Assembly: GCA_003535305.1 (NCBI GenBank)
Contig: DOHL01000048.1
Location: 2,162 to 10,401 of the forward strand
DNA: 8,240 nt
Origin: Candidatus Acetothermia bacterium
GTDB lineage: Bacteria > Bipolaricaulota > Bipolaricaulia > UBA7950
Direction of reading: 5' to 3'
Part shown: positions 1-6,101 of the stretch, in pieces
How the letters are laid out: each line of letters opens with the position of its first letter
Numbering within the stretch: position 1 is the first letter of the stretch
Notes under the pieces: generated by a model
Databases searched by the model: none
Told to the model about the DNA's origin: nothing
Seen by the model: the letters and a program-made list of their open reading frames with translations, nothing else
Translations under genes and position numbers: made by a program

Positions 1-245
1 AGGAGGGAAATTCTGCTTATCTCTGCTAAGTAGCTTCTGATCGAATTGGGATGGCCGGATGGAATTATCGCTTTGTCCTGCGTCAATCGGAGCGAACCGA
101 TTGCCTTCTCTGCCGCGGGCTTGCTCTCTTCTCTCTTATTTTCTCTTTTGGTAGAGCCAATGCTATCGGTTGCTGAAACGCGGCCGGTATCAGTATTACC
201 TGTCTCCAGCTTCTGTGCGCCGGTCTTTTCTTCGTCACTGTTCAT
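1..245 (-). CDS. rpoD: RNA polymerase primary sigma factor (sigma-70), N-terminal part; runs off the window
   Basis: The first 81 codons of a minus-strand gene cut by the window start. The ATG at 245 is the first start after an in-frame TAA and is preceded by a very strong purine Shine-Dalgarno (AGGGGAGG). Residues 1-65 are a hydrophilic, Lys/Glu/Ser-rich linker without recognisable homology. Residues 68-81 read SIRSYLAEISRISL, which matches sigma-70 region 1.2 (typical form DPVRMYLREIGRVPLLT), the segment that contacts the promoter discriminator. Sigma-70 recruits core RNA polymerase to housekeeping promoters. Its position 88 bp downstream of dnaG on the same strand is the classical dnaG-rpoD order, so co-transcription is likely. 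Region 1.1 seems shortened or replaced by the charged linker. The identification rests on one motif plus synteny; an alternative group-1/2 sigma factor is possible but less likely beside dnaG. Confidence 0.85.
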   Translation of the reverse strand, partial: MNSDEEKTGAQKLETGNTDTGRVSATDSIGSTKRENKREESKPAAEKAIGSLRLTQDKAIIPSGHPNSIRSYLAEISRISL

Positions 246-333
246 TCCCCCCTCCCCTGTAATCTTTTACCATTCTGCTAAAAGAATCCACAATCTCATA
301 TTTTCGTTCCAATAGCCGTATCGCCATCTGTAA

Positions 334-2112
334 TTACATACATTTTCGCGATTGATATCTTGTTCTCTGTTTGCTCAACGAGTGATATTCCCGCTGTAAT
401 GATACCAACCCTGTCTTCTCTCCTCTCTTCTCTTTTGCAGCGATTGTCTCTTTTAATGCCATGAGTCGCCCTTCGATCGTCGGCAGATGGATCAATCCCA
501 CCAAGGCGTCTGTTAGTGCTTTATCCACATCATCGAATTTAACAGCCGTAAGAGCTAAATGACTGGCGATACGCGACGATTCTTCATCCAGTTTCAGAAG
601 AAGGGCCGTCAGATCCAATCGGCGATCAGTCTCTCCAACAGTAATGCACGCTTCTATAAGCTGGTGATAGCAGGAAGAGAAATTCTTCGGCCCGATAAGA
701 CAGTGAGAAATCTCTTCTTGCTGTGGCTCTAATTCAATTGCTCTGTCATGTATTTTCTTCCAAGTGACCTCCCCTTGCAACAGCAGTGCAATGAGAATCT
801 CTTGCGGGCCCCACTCACGCTCTTTCTTCTCTTCAACTTTTACTGGTCTGCGCCTGCTCCCTCTTTCCAGATCAGCGCGCAATGCATCACGCGGTATGTG
901 CAATAGGTTAGCCAAAGAAGAGGTGATCTCTTCGCGTAAAGGTAATGAGTTTATCCCGCGATAAAACGGGCGTACTTCTTCCAATGCCTTCTCTTTTCCT
1001 TCTACAGTGGATAAATCGAAACGAGCGCTGATCGCGTGCACATAGAATAGATGGAACGGTAATGCACGATCAATGATCGCCTGAAACTGCTCTCGCCCGC
1101 TGCTGGTAATAAGAGTATCCGGATCTTTTCCAGGAGGAAGAGATGCGATACGTACTCCCAACCCGCGATTGCGCAATATCTGCATCCCGCGCAAACTGGC
1201 CGCGCTTCCCGCTGCATCTTGATCATAAGCAATGATTACCGTATCAGTAAAGCGAGCGATAAGGTCGGCTTGGCTCTGAGTAAGCGCTGTTCCCATCGAC
1301 CCTACAGCAGTAGGTATTCCCCGAATATGAAGCGAAATTACATCAGTATGTCCTTCCACAAGAATCAGCGGTTCATTCTTTGTCAACCCCTTCCGCGCCC
1401 AAGTGAGACCGTACAGATGCTGTCCTTTATCGAACAGAGCTGTCTTCGGCGTATTGATGTACTTTGGTTCGGCGTCATTTTCCGCCAAAGCACGGCCGGC
1501 AAAACCGATCGTTTTTCCGTCCACATCGTGGATAGGAAAAATCAATCGATGACGAAAACGATCATAAGTATGTCCATCTTTCGTTTGCACAATAAGACCA
1601 AGAGCGACAAGTGTCTTTAACGTATAATGTGATGTTAATTTTGACTTGAGCGAATCCCAGCCTGGTAGCGCATAACCGATGGCGAATCGTTGCCAGCTTT
1701 CTTGTTGATAATCGCGATTGAGCAAATACTTCCGTGCTTCCTGACCAGCAGGAGAAAGAAGATTAGCAGTGAAAAAACACTCTGCAGCCTGATTTGCCTC
1801 CAGGAGTTTGGCTCTCTCGCCTGTAGGGGTAAATAATGTTATCCCTGCTTCCTGCGCCAGTCTTGCCAACGCCTCAGAGAAGCTGATCCGTTCAATCTTC
1901 ATCAGAAAAGCGAAAATATCTCCGCCTTCACCACAGCCGAAACAATGCCATAACCCTTTTTGCGGACTGACAACGAGCGAAGGCGTCTTATCTTGATGGA
2001 ACGGACAGCGCCCCTTATACCCCTCACCGCTTTCTGTCAACGAGAGATAACGCGACATTAAGCCGATAATATCGACCTTATCCTTAACCAGTTGGACGTC
2101 AACCTTTCCCAT
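334..2112 (-). CDS. dnaG: DNA primase DnaG
   Basis: A 592-residue protein of normal DnaG length. It makes the RNA primers for chromosome replication, working with the replicative helicase. The N-terminal CHC2 zinc-binding domain shows Cys36, His39, Cys57 and Cys60 (CPFH...CFGCGEGGD). The RNA-polymerase core contains the conserved stretch around KYINTP (217-222) and ALFDKGQHLYGL (225-236). The Toprim domain has its catalytic Glu253 in VEGHTDV and the metal-binding pair Asp297/Asp299 in AYDQDAAG. After about residue 420 a basic, charged linker leads to a poorly conserved C-terminal helicase-interaction domain. The ATG at 2112 has an AAGGTGAT Shine-Dalgarno five bases upstream. The gene is followed 88 bp later by rpoD on the same strand. 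EGHTDV in place of the common EGYMDV is a mild variation that leaves the catalytic residues intact. No frameshift is seen. Confidence 0.97.
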   Translation of the reverse strand: MGKVDVQLVKDKVDIIGLMSRYLSLTESGEGYKGRCPFHQDKTPSLVVSPQKGLWHCFGCGEGGDIFAFLMKIERISFSEALARLAQEAGITLFTPTGERAKLLEANQAAECFFTANLLSPAGQEARKYLLNRDYQQESWQRFAIGYALPGWDSLKSKLTSHYTLKTLVALGLIVQTKDGHTYDRFRHRLIFPIHDVDGKTIGFAGRALAENDAEPKYINTPKTALFDKGQHLYGLTWARKGLTKNEPLILVEGHTDVISLHIRGIPTAVGSMGTALTQSQADLIARFTDTVIIAYDQDAAGSAASLRGMQILRNRGLGVRIASLPPGKDPDTLITSSGREQFQAIIDRALPFHLFYVHAISARFDLSTVEGKEKALEEVRPFYRGINSLPLREEITSSLANLLHIPRDALRADLERGSRRRPVKVEEKKEREWGPQEILIALLLQGEVTWKKIHDRAIELEPQQEEISHCLIGPKNFSSCYHQLIEACITVGETDRRLDLTALLLKLDEESSRIASHLALTAVKFDDVDKALTDALVGLIHLPTIEGRLMALKETIAAKEKRGEKTGLVSLQREYHSLSKQRTRYQSRKCM

Positions 2113-2344
2113 TGATCACCTTGTGCGCTACAGAGAACGGTTTGCCTGTTTGCGAAGTTGCTTTTATCCATTTATAAAATCCCGCAAAGCGCTGCAAATA
2201 CATTATCATAGACTATTACGTTCTTTCGCAAACCTCAATAAAAATGGAAAATTATAAAGCACGAAAGTCAAATTTATTCTCCTCTATTTTACAATTACGT
2301 ATAACAACAGTTTTTTATACTCATCGCATTATAGCTAAATACCG

Positions 2345-2417
2345 TATCGGTTCAACATGAAAAATTCTGCTTCTGCGTCTGTCAGATAGGATTCTATCGG
2401 TTCATTATTAAATGAAC
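2345..2417. promoter_or_regulatory. Direct repeat plus palindrome, operator-like
   Basis: TATCGGTTCA occurs twice, at 2345-2354 and 2395-2404, exactly 50 bp apart (about five helical turns). The second copy runs into a palindrome with 7-bp arms, GTTCATT-ATTA-AATGAAC, at 2400-2417. Such spacing is compatible with cooperative binding of a regulator, but no regulator is identified and either neighbouring gene could be the target. Chance occurrence in an AT-rich spacer is not excluded. Confidence 0.3.
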
Positions 2418-2439
2418 AAAGGAGACATTCGGCCTGTCT

Positions 2440-2476
2440 GCGCCTGCCCTGCACAGTCATTGTGTAGGGCAGGCGC
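2440..2476. repeat. 16-bp-stem hairpin, copy 1 of a dispersed repeat
   Basis: Left arm 2440-2455 (GCGCCTGCCCTGCACA) and right arm 2461-2476 (TGTGTAGGGCAGGCGC) pair over 16 positions, with a single G-T wobble and a 5-base loop GTCAT. The core CCTGCACAGT(C/A)ATTGTG recurs at 8167-8182 in another intergenic region, so this is a small repeat family rather than a one-off terminator. No T-tract follows on either strand, which argues against an intrinsic terminator. A REP-like or MITE-like origin is an inference. Confidence 0.75.
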
Positions 2477-2536
2477 TGGAATACCGCGCGCTATGAACTT
2501 ATATTAATTACAAGGCGAGCTTGCCGGAACCGGTCC

Positions 2537-2563
2537 TTGACTTAGCGCAAATTAGCGTATAAG
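2537..2563 (+). promoter_or_regulatory. Possible sigma-70 promoter for the beta-barrel gene
   Basis: TTGACT at 2537-2542 and TATAAG at 2558-2563, with a 15-bp spacer that is shorter than the ideal 17. It would give a leader of roughly 95 bases before the ATG at 2666. Plausible from sequence only. Confidence 0.35.
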
Positions 2564-2665
2564 CTGGTGCAAGATTTCTACCATGTGCCCATCTTAATAG
2601 CGAAGATAATTATAGTAATCGCGCGCGCAAGCAATTACGCCACACATGAACAGGAAGGTGCGAAA

Positions 2666-3781
2666 ATGAAAATAGGTCTTCTCTCCATCATAATTCTCGG
2701 CTTTATCGGCGGTCTCTTTGTAGCTGCCGCACCTTTCACAGGATTTTGTGACGGCACAATTACCATCAAACCTGATATGTCGAATATTGTCTTTGCAGGG
2801 CGCATGCGCATCGATTACGGTTTTGACAACTGGCTGCTCAGAGCCGATATTAGGATCAGAAACAATATTTGGGATCGGTTGGAGTTCCGCGCTAACAGTA
2901 ATCTTGGGCCGATCAAGCTGACAAATCATCTCCGCTTCGATCCGCGACGGCCTGCTTTTTCCTTTCTGCGTACCGCAGCGGAGCTGAAAGCCACCAGCGA
3001 CACCGAATTACGCGCCAGGTTCCTGCTGACAAGGCGGGGATCGGGGTTCGCTGTCATCGGGCGCGCTACGGCAGGCGATTTTCAGTTCACCGGCATCGCG
3101 GCATTCAACCTTGTTCTGTCCAGGAGAATCGGCGGTGTACCGCGGTGGAGCACTGTAAGACGAGTGCATGAGCTTGGCTTCACTGGCGCAGATTTCGTTC
3201 TCATTCTGCCGTTGATCGACTTACAACAGATTACGCTCGGTCTCCGTATCCAGGCGCCCAAATGGGAAAAAATCTCTGTCAGCGTCAAGGATATCCCTCT
3301 CGGATTTCTCAGCTTGGTCGTCGATGCCGATGTTACATATATGATCGATGAGAAGAGAGTCGAAGTTATTCCCAAGCTCGTTCTCACGCCGGCGATCTGC
3401 TTTGAGCCTTATCTGTCGCTGATAGAGGAAGATATCACTATTGTCGGAGTTCGAATTGAAGGGTTGCGGTTGGTAACGACGTTAGATGCAATCAGAGTTC
3501 GCTATGCGTGGGACAGCCGCCCTACTGATTCGCCCCACCTGGTATGGGCGCGGACAGCCGCACTTCCCTACTGGCAGATGGTTGAACTGCGCTACAAGGC
3601 TATGCCTTTTACTTCCACCACCAAGGCATTGTGGGGAGTCCATCTTCCCGGTCTCTTCGGTGTAACAAGGATCGACGCTGATCTGGCAGTAAAGATACAT
3701 CCGGGATATACCGTCAGAACCGGCCTGCAAATCAGAGAATCACTCCATCAGATAACAATTGGTTTTAGGATCGACTGGTGA
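2666..3781 (+). CDS. Secreted beta-strand-rich protein, probable outer-membrane beta-barrel, family not recognised
   Basis: A 371-residue protein. I choose the ATG at 2666 because it follows a good Shine-Dalgarno (AGGAAGGTG) and begins a typical signal peptide: MK-x-G, a hydrophobic core at about residues 4-22, and small residues near FVAAAP. An in-frame GTG at 2567 would add 33 residues but has no ribosome-binding site. The mature part is dominated by short alternating polar/hydrophobic stretches (for example LRADIRIRNN, ITLGLRIQAP, VRTGLQIRES) with frequent Arg and aromatic residues. It ends in ITIGFRIDW, an amphipathic strand with a terminal aromatic residue, as in BAM-assembled outer-membrane barrels. 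I infer a surface or outer-membrane location; no catalytic motif is visible and the function is unknown. The gene is convergent with the cassette array, 9 bp from the broken GNAT gene. Confidence 0.75.
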   Translation: MKIGLLSIIILGFIGGLFVAAAPFTGFCDGTITIKPDMSNIVFAGRMRIDYGFDNWLLRADIRIRNNIWDRLEFRANSNLGPIKLTNHLRFDPRRPAFSFLRTAAELKATSDTELRARFLLTRRGSGFAVIGRATAGDFQFTGIAAFNLVLSRRIGGVPRWSTVRRVHELGFTGADFVLILPLIDLQQITLGLRIQAPKWEKISVSVKDIPLGFLSLVVDADVTYMIDEKRVEVIPKLVLTPAICFEPYLSLIEEDITIVGVRIEGLRLVTTLDAIRVRYAWDSRPTDSPHLVWARTAALPYWQMVELRYKAMPFTSTTKALWGVHLPGLFGVTRIDADLAVKIHPGYTVRTGLQIRESLHQITIGFRIDW

Positions 3782-3790
3782 TCACCGGGG

Positions 3791-4168
3791 TCATTCTCTC
3801 TGTTCCCTGAAGCGAGGAATCTCGTAAGGGGGATACTCAACACTATCGGAAAGTGTTTTGACTGCCAGCAACCTAATTCCTTGAGAGAGTAAATCATTGG
3901 TAATATGGTCAATCAGAGCGGAACCGATTTCCTGATGCTAGTAATTTAGTTTCACTGCCATCCATGATATTTCAGCAACTTGGCCGTTCTTGCGTTGTAT
4001 TGTCATAAATCCTCTGACTTTGTTTAATCCCATTGCAATATATAGCACATGGTTTCGCAGGTCTTTACTCATTGTCGCAATGCTTGCTTCAGTAAAATAT
4101 TGTCGTAGCTCTTTGGCAATTGAGAGGCATGCATCAATGTGTTTTTCATTACCTTCTAGGATTTCCAT
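3791..4168 (-). pseudogene. GNAT family N-acetyltransferase, interrupted by in-frame TAG and C-terminally truncated
   Basis: The ATG at 4168 opens 76 codons with GNAT character: an N-terminal alpha helix (DACLSIAKELRQYF), then strands leading to VAEISWMAVKLNY. A TAG at 3940-3938 follows. Translation in the same frame continues for 48 codons as HQEIGSALIDHITNDLL and then LAVKTLSDSVEYPPYE, which is the acetyl-CoA pyrophosphate-binding loop (Q-x-x-G-x-A) and the downstream GNAT strand and helix. The frame ends at TGA 3793-3791 where FYxxxGF is expected (FREQRE-stop). The C-terminal 25-40 residues of a normal GNAT enzyme (about 150 aa) and the cassette's own attC site are missing; the convergent beta-barrel gene begins immediately. 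A CAG-to-TAG change would explain the internal stop. The Shine-Dalgarno is weak. A functional product is unlikely unless the amber codon is suppressed. Confidence 0.85.
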
Positions 4169-4201
4169 GTTATCTCACTATTGCTTAAATGTGGCATTTC
4201 T

Positions 4202-4342
4202 GCTAATGTTTTCGGTGTTTGTGAAGTCCGCCGCGCTCTCGTTGGCAAACCACCACGCACGCACTACGATGCGTCATGGACAAGCAACCTTTGCCCAGCA
4301 CAAGCAACGGGTTTGGGCGAAGCCGCCAACGGCGTGTTAGGC
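4202..4342 (-). repeat. attC recombination site of the NUDIX cassette (partly decayed)
   Basis: In transcription direction the R'' box GCCTAAC lies at 4342-4336 and contains the NUDIX stop codon. It is followed by ACACGCCGTTGGCGG and CTTCGCCCAAA, which closely parallel the site at 5047-5190. The far end reads GACTTCACAAACACCGAAAA and then CATTAGC (4208-4202), parallel to GTTAGGC of the other site but with a G-to-A change and one base lost. By hand the L''/L' arms pair at about 7 of 11 positions, with two C-A mismatches. The length is 141 bp. Homology to the other site supports the call; loss of R' and arm pairing suggests it is no longer fully active. Confidence 0.65.
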
Positions 4343-5002
4343 GTTCGTTGCGGGCGGTTTCTCCATGCCACAGACCTTATGGATACTATCCGTTGCATAG
4401 CGCAGCACGTGTGCCAAAGCCATCGCGGTTCCAATGGGATAAAGGCGGACATGCCCATTCACCGTCTCTCCACCAGCGACTAGCGAGGCGCCTTCATCTA
4501 TCAATTGAGCTAGCGCAGGTTTTCGCTCCGGCCCCCGAATCACCTGTTCCGCTGTTAATGCGATGACGCCTTGAAGCTCATCCTGCGGCAAGTCTTTGGG
4601 TAAGCCACACAATCGCGCCTTAAATATTACGATGCAATATGGTTTATCCGCTCGTGGAGTACCCGGCGGATGAATCATCTCATAGAATGCAAGAGGGCGA
4701 GGCTGGTCAATCACCTCAAGCTGCTGAATTGAATCATGCTGGGGAATATACCAAGTGATAGGAGCGGACAGGATTTCGATGTCCGTACCGATTTCCTCAT
4801 TCGCTTCACGATATGCGCATGTCAGCCAATCCTCGCCTTCTTCTCGGTGGCCGCCAATGCCAGCGTAGAACAGTTCTCCCGGCGGGCAAGAATGTCGTGT
4901 GCCTGCAAGAAAGAATAGATAGCGTTCCTTATCATCTTGTAAGGCAAGACCGACGCCGGCTTCCGTGTTGTCGGATACAAAGTCTGCGATCGTTTTTATC
5001 AC
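4337..5002 (-). CDS. NUDIX hydrolase, cassette-borne
   Basis: A 221-residue protein using the GTG at 5002, which has GGGAG about eight bases upstream. An in-frame ATG at 5077 would force translation through the attC R' box, so I reject it. The Nudix box G-x5-E-x7-R-E-x-x-E-E-x-G is intact at residues 51-72 (GHREEGE...REANEEIG), with metal ligands Glu66, Glu69 and Glu70. NUDIX enzymes hydrolyse nucleoside-diphosphate-X compounds; the substrate cannot be read from sequence. After the core (to about residue 135) a C-terminal part of about 85 residues follows, with no clear motif. The stop TAA lies inside GCCTAAC of the attC site, as is usual in integron cassettes. The gene sits 45 bp after the previous site's R' box, leaving little room for its own promoter, so it may depend on read-through. 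It is the best preserved single-gene cassette here. Confidence 0.9.
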   Translation of the reverse strand: MIKTIADFVSDNTEAGVGLALQDDKERYLFFLAGTRHSCPPGELFYAGIGGHREEGEDWLTCAYREANEEIGTDIEILSAPITWYIPQHDSIQQLEVIDQPRPLAFYEMIHPPGTPRADKPYCIVIFKARLCGLPKDLPQDELQGVIALTAEQVIRGPERKPALAQLIDEGASLVAGGETVNGHVRLYPIGTAMALAHVLRYATDSIHKVCGMEKPPATNA

Positions 5003-5046
5003 TGTGATTGTGCTCCCTGGTTTGTTGTGAATCGGCTCGCAATGAC

Positions 5047-5190
5047 GCCTAACGTTTCCGGCACTCACGAAGTTCACCGCGTCGTCCGACAGTAAGTCGA
5101 TCCTCGTTAACCTCGTGCAGTCTCTTGCAGCTTTCCTCTCGCCCAGAAGAAACGGCGGATTTGGGCGAAGCCGTGAGGGCCGTGTTATAC
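5047..5190 (-). repeat. attC recombination site of the PH-like cassette (best preserved)
   Basis: In transcription direction the R'' box GTATAAC is at 5190-5184, four bases after the TGA of the PH-like gene, and the R' box GTTAGGC is at 5053-5047. The inner arms CGGCCCTCACG and CGTGAGTGCCG pair at 10 of 11 positions with one mismatch (C against T), then open into a central region of about 100 bases, a layout like the long sites of the Vibrio repeat type. The length is 144 bp. Arm complementarity without sequence conservation, plus the R boxes, is the diagnostic attC pattern. Confidence 0.75.
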
Positions 5191-5194
5191 GCCG

Positions 5195-5560
5195 TCACTT
5201 TGCCCTTCTCTCAATAGATTCCCGAATGGCTTTCTCAAGGTCGTTCGGCATGTCAGTGCCAAGTCGATACTTTTTACCCGTCCTCATTCTAATCTCAACG
5301 GCATAAAAGCCTGAAACATTATAGAGCCATCCATGAGGGGTCCAGCCAATTCCTCAGCCATAGTACCAGGGGTTTTTAACGATCCGGCACGATTCAATCT
5401 CTCTCAAAAGAAATTTCTTTCGGATAATTCCCGCCGGTCCGAAGCGAATCTCGATAACATCTTCCTTAATCACTATAGTTAGCATTGCAGATAACATCAT
5501 GCAAACTCCAACGATAATCATAAGTGCGAAAGCAATCCAATTAAAACCATAAATAACCAT
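5195..5560 (-). pseudogene. PH-like membrane protein, in-frame TGA and missing 5' end
   Basis: The open frame from the ATG at 5560 gives 68 residues: a hydrophobic segment at about residues 7-31 (NWIAFALMIIVGV... LTIVI), then DVIEIRFGP and LREIESCRIVKNPWYYG, then TGA at 5356-5354. The same frame continues without a break for 52 codons (GIGWTPHGWLYNVSGFYAVE, then IRMRTGKKYRLGTD and a helical end) to TGA 5197-5195. From memory, relatives read NPWYYGWGI, so TGG-to-TGA is the simplest explanation. The fold resembles small bacterial PH-like (bPH) domains with an N-terminal membrane anchor; the role is unknown. There is no Shine-Dalgarno at 5560, and the first membrane helix expected in relatives is absent because half an attC site abuts the gene. 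Two independent lesions make this a pseudogene. Confidence 0.8.
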
Positions 5561-5595
5561 GAAAGAAGAAGTGAGCCGTATAGCCCGTGTTAGGC
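5561..5595 (-). repeat. Left half of an attC site (DUF2283 cassette), truncated
   Basis: GCCTAAC at 5595-5589 contains the stop codon of the DUF2283 gene. It is followed by ACACGGGCTATACGGCT, matching the first arm of the 5047-5190 site (ACACGGCCCTCACGGCT). The central region, L' arm and R' box are absent: within about 30 bases the sequence is already inside the PH-like reading frame. I infer a deletion that joined the first half of this site to the interior of the next cassette gene. Confidence 0.6.
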
Positions 5596-5802
5596 GACGT
5601 GGCTTTTAAGAGCTATTGAAAGGGGCTTCTCTTTCAATGCACTCACTTTTAGAACGGAGAAACCGATGATATTTCCTTCCTCATCCACCTTTTCCATTAC
5701 TGCATCATTTTCTGTTTCCCTGAAGTATCCTTTTTTCCGCTCAAAAAGAACCTCGAGATAATCCCCTTCTCCATCATACCAAATTTTTATTTCCTTTCCC
5801 AT
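5590..5802 (-). CDS. DUF2283 family protein, probable antitoxin partner
   Basis: A 70-residue protein with the DUF2283 pattern: an initial strand with WYDGEGDYLEVLF, a middle REIENDAV-type segment (here FRETENDAVMEKVDEEGN), and IIGFSVLKVS. The ATG at 5802 lies inside the 3' end of the preceding gene (16-nt overlap) and has its own GAGGTG Shine-Dalgarno. Overlap with a small RNase-fold-like protein is typical of toxin-antitoxin pairs, and DUF2283 proteins often accompany such genes, so an antitoxin role is inferred rather than shown. The stop codon TAA is embedded in an attC R'' box, GCCTAAC, so the pair travelled as one cassette. Confidence 0.85.
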   Translation of the reverse strand: MGKEIKIWYDGEGDYLEVLFERKKGYFRETENDAVMEKVDEEGNIIGFSVLKVSALKEKPLSIALKSHVA

Positions 5803-6101
5803 AACACCTCTCCTCTCTTTATCGTATCTGTAAAATATGCAGTTATAATGAACGCATCCTCAACTAATATTTTAACTACAACACATAAATACTTCTCAGT
5901 AACAGGCGTGATGTCGTAATGTCGATAAAATAGCTCAACATCAGGATCTGTTTTTGATCTGACAATTATATCAGGATCTGATAAAACTTCCTGTATTTTA
6001 TTAACTTGTCCGAACATTTCTGGATGGTCCGTCTCGATATGCTCTTGCCTTTCATCTGTTAATCGAATCTGCCGATTGTGGATATCTATAAACCGTTTCA
6101 T
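5787..6101 (-). CDS. PBECR/BrnT-like RNase-fold protein, probable toxin of a toxin-antitoxin pair
   Basis: A 104-residue protein. Visible features are an N-terminal strand and RLTDERQEHIETDHPEM, a His-containing helix common to PBECR-type nuclease-fold proteins; then KIQEVLSDPDIIVRSKTDP; then ELFYRHYD; and finally KYLCVVVKIL with AFIITAYFTDTIKRGEVLW, the characteristic C-terminal strands. Candidate active-site residues are His21 or His26, Arg and Tyr, but I cannot assign them. The gene overlaps the downstream DUF2283 gene by 16 nt, a two-gene unit. The Shine-Dalgarno is weak (GATGGTG). The family name is from pattern memory; DUF4258 or BrnT are alternative labels. In cassette arrays such pairs are thought to stabilise the array. 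Confidence 0.75.
   Translation of the reverse strand: MKRFIDIHNRQIRLTDERQEHIETDHPEMFGQVNKIQEVLSDPDIIVRSKTDPDVELFYRHYDITPVTEKYLCVVVKILVEDAFIITAYFTDTIKRGEVLWERK

Larger units (their letters stand above)
2113..2536. other. Non-coding control region between dnaG and the beta-barrel gene (divergent)
   Basis: About 420 bases with no convincing gene. On the minus strand, possible but weak dnaG promoter elements are TATAAA at 2176-2171 with TTTGCA 16 bp upstream, and a TATAAT at 2256-2251 without a clear -35 box. The stretch 2200-2345 is AT-rich. The right half carries a 10-bp direct repeat, a palindrome and a long hairpin, listed separately. Short open frames here, for example one of 10 codons from 2357, have no ribosome-binding site or recognisable product. 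Confidence 0.6.

Noticed and set aside
46..315. 89-codon plus-strand frame opposite the rpoD start
   Set aside because: It is the antisense shadow of the Lys/Glu-rich sigma-factor N-terminus and the dnaG-rpoD spacer, with no ribosome-binding site.
2567..2665. 33-residue N-terminal extension of the barrel protein from a GTG
   Set aside because: No Shine-Dalgarno there; the ATG at 2666 has one and starts a proper signal peptide.
5003..5077. NUDIX start at the ATG at 5077
   Set aside because: It would read through the attC R' box and gives non-homologous residues; the GTG at 5002 with GGGAG upstream fits better.
3938..5356. Alternative genetic code (TAG or TGA as sense)
   Set aside because: Two different stop codons are affected, only in decaying cassette genes; dnaG and the MFS gene use TGG for Trp, and TGA/TAA end the intact genes.
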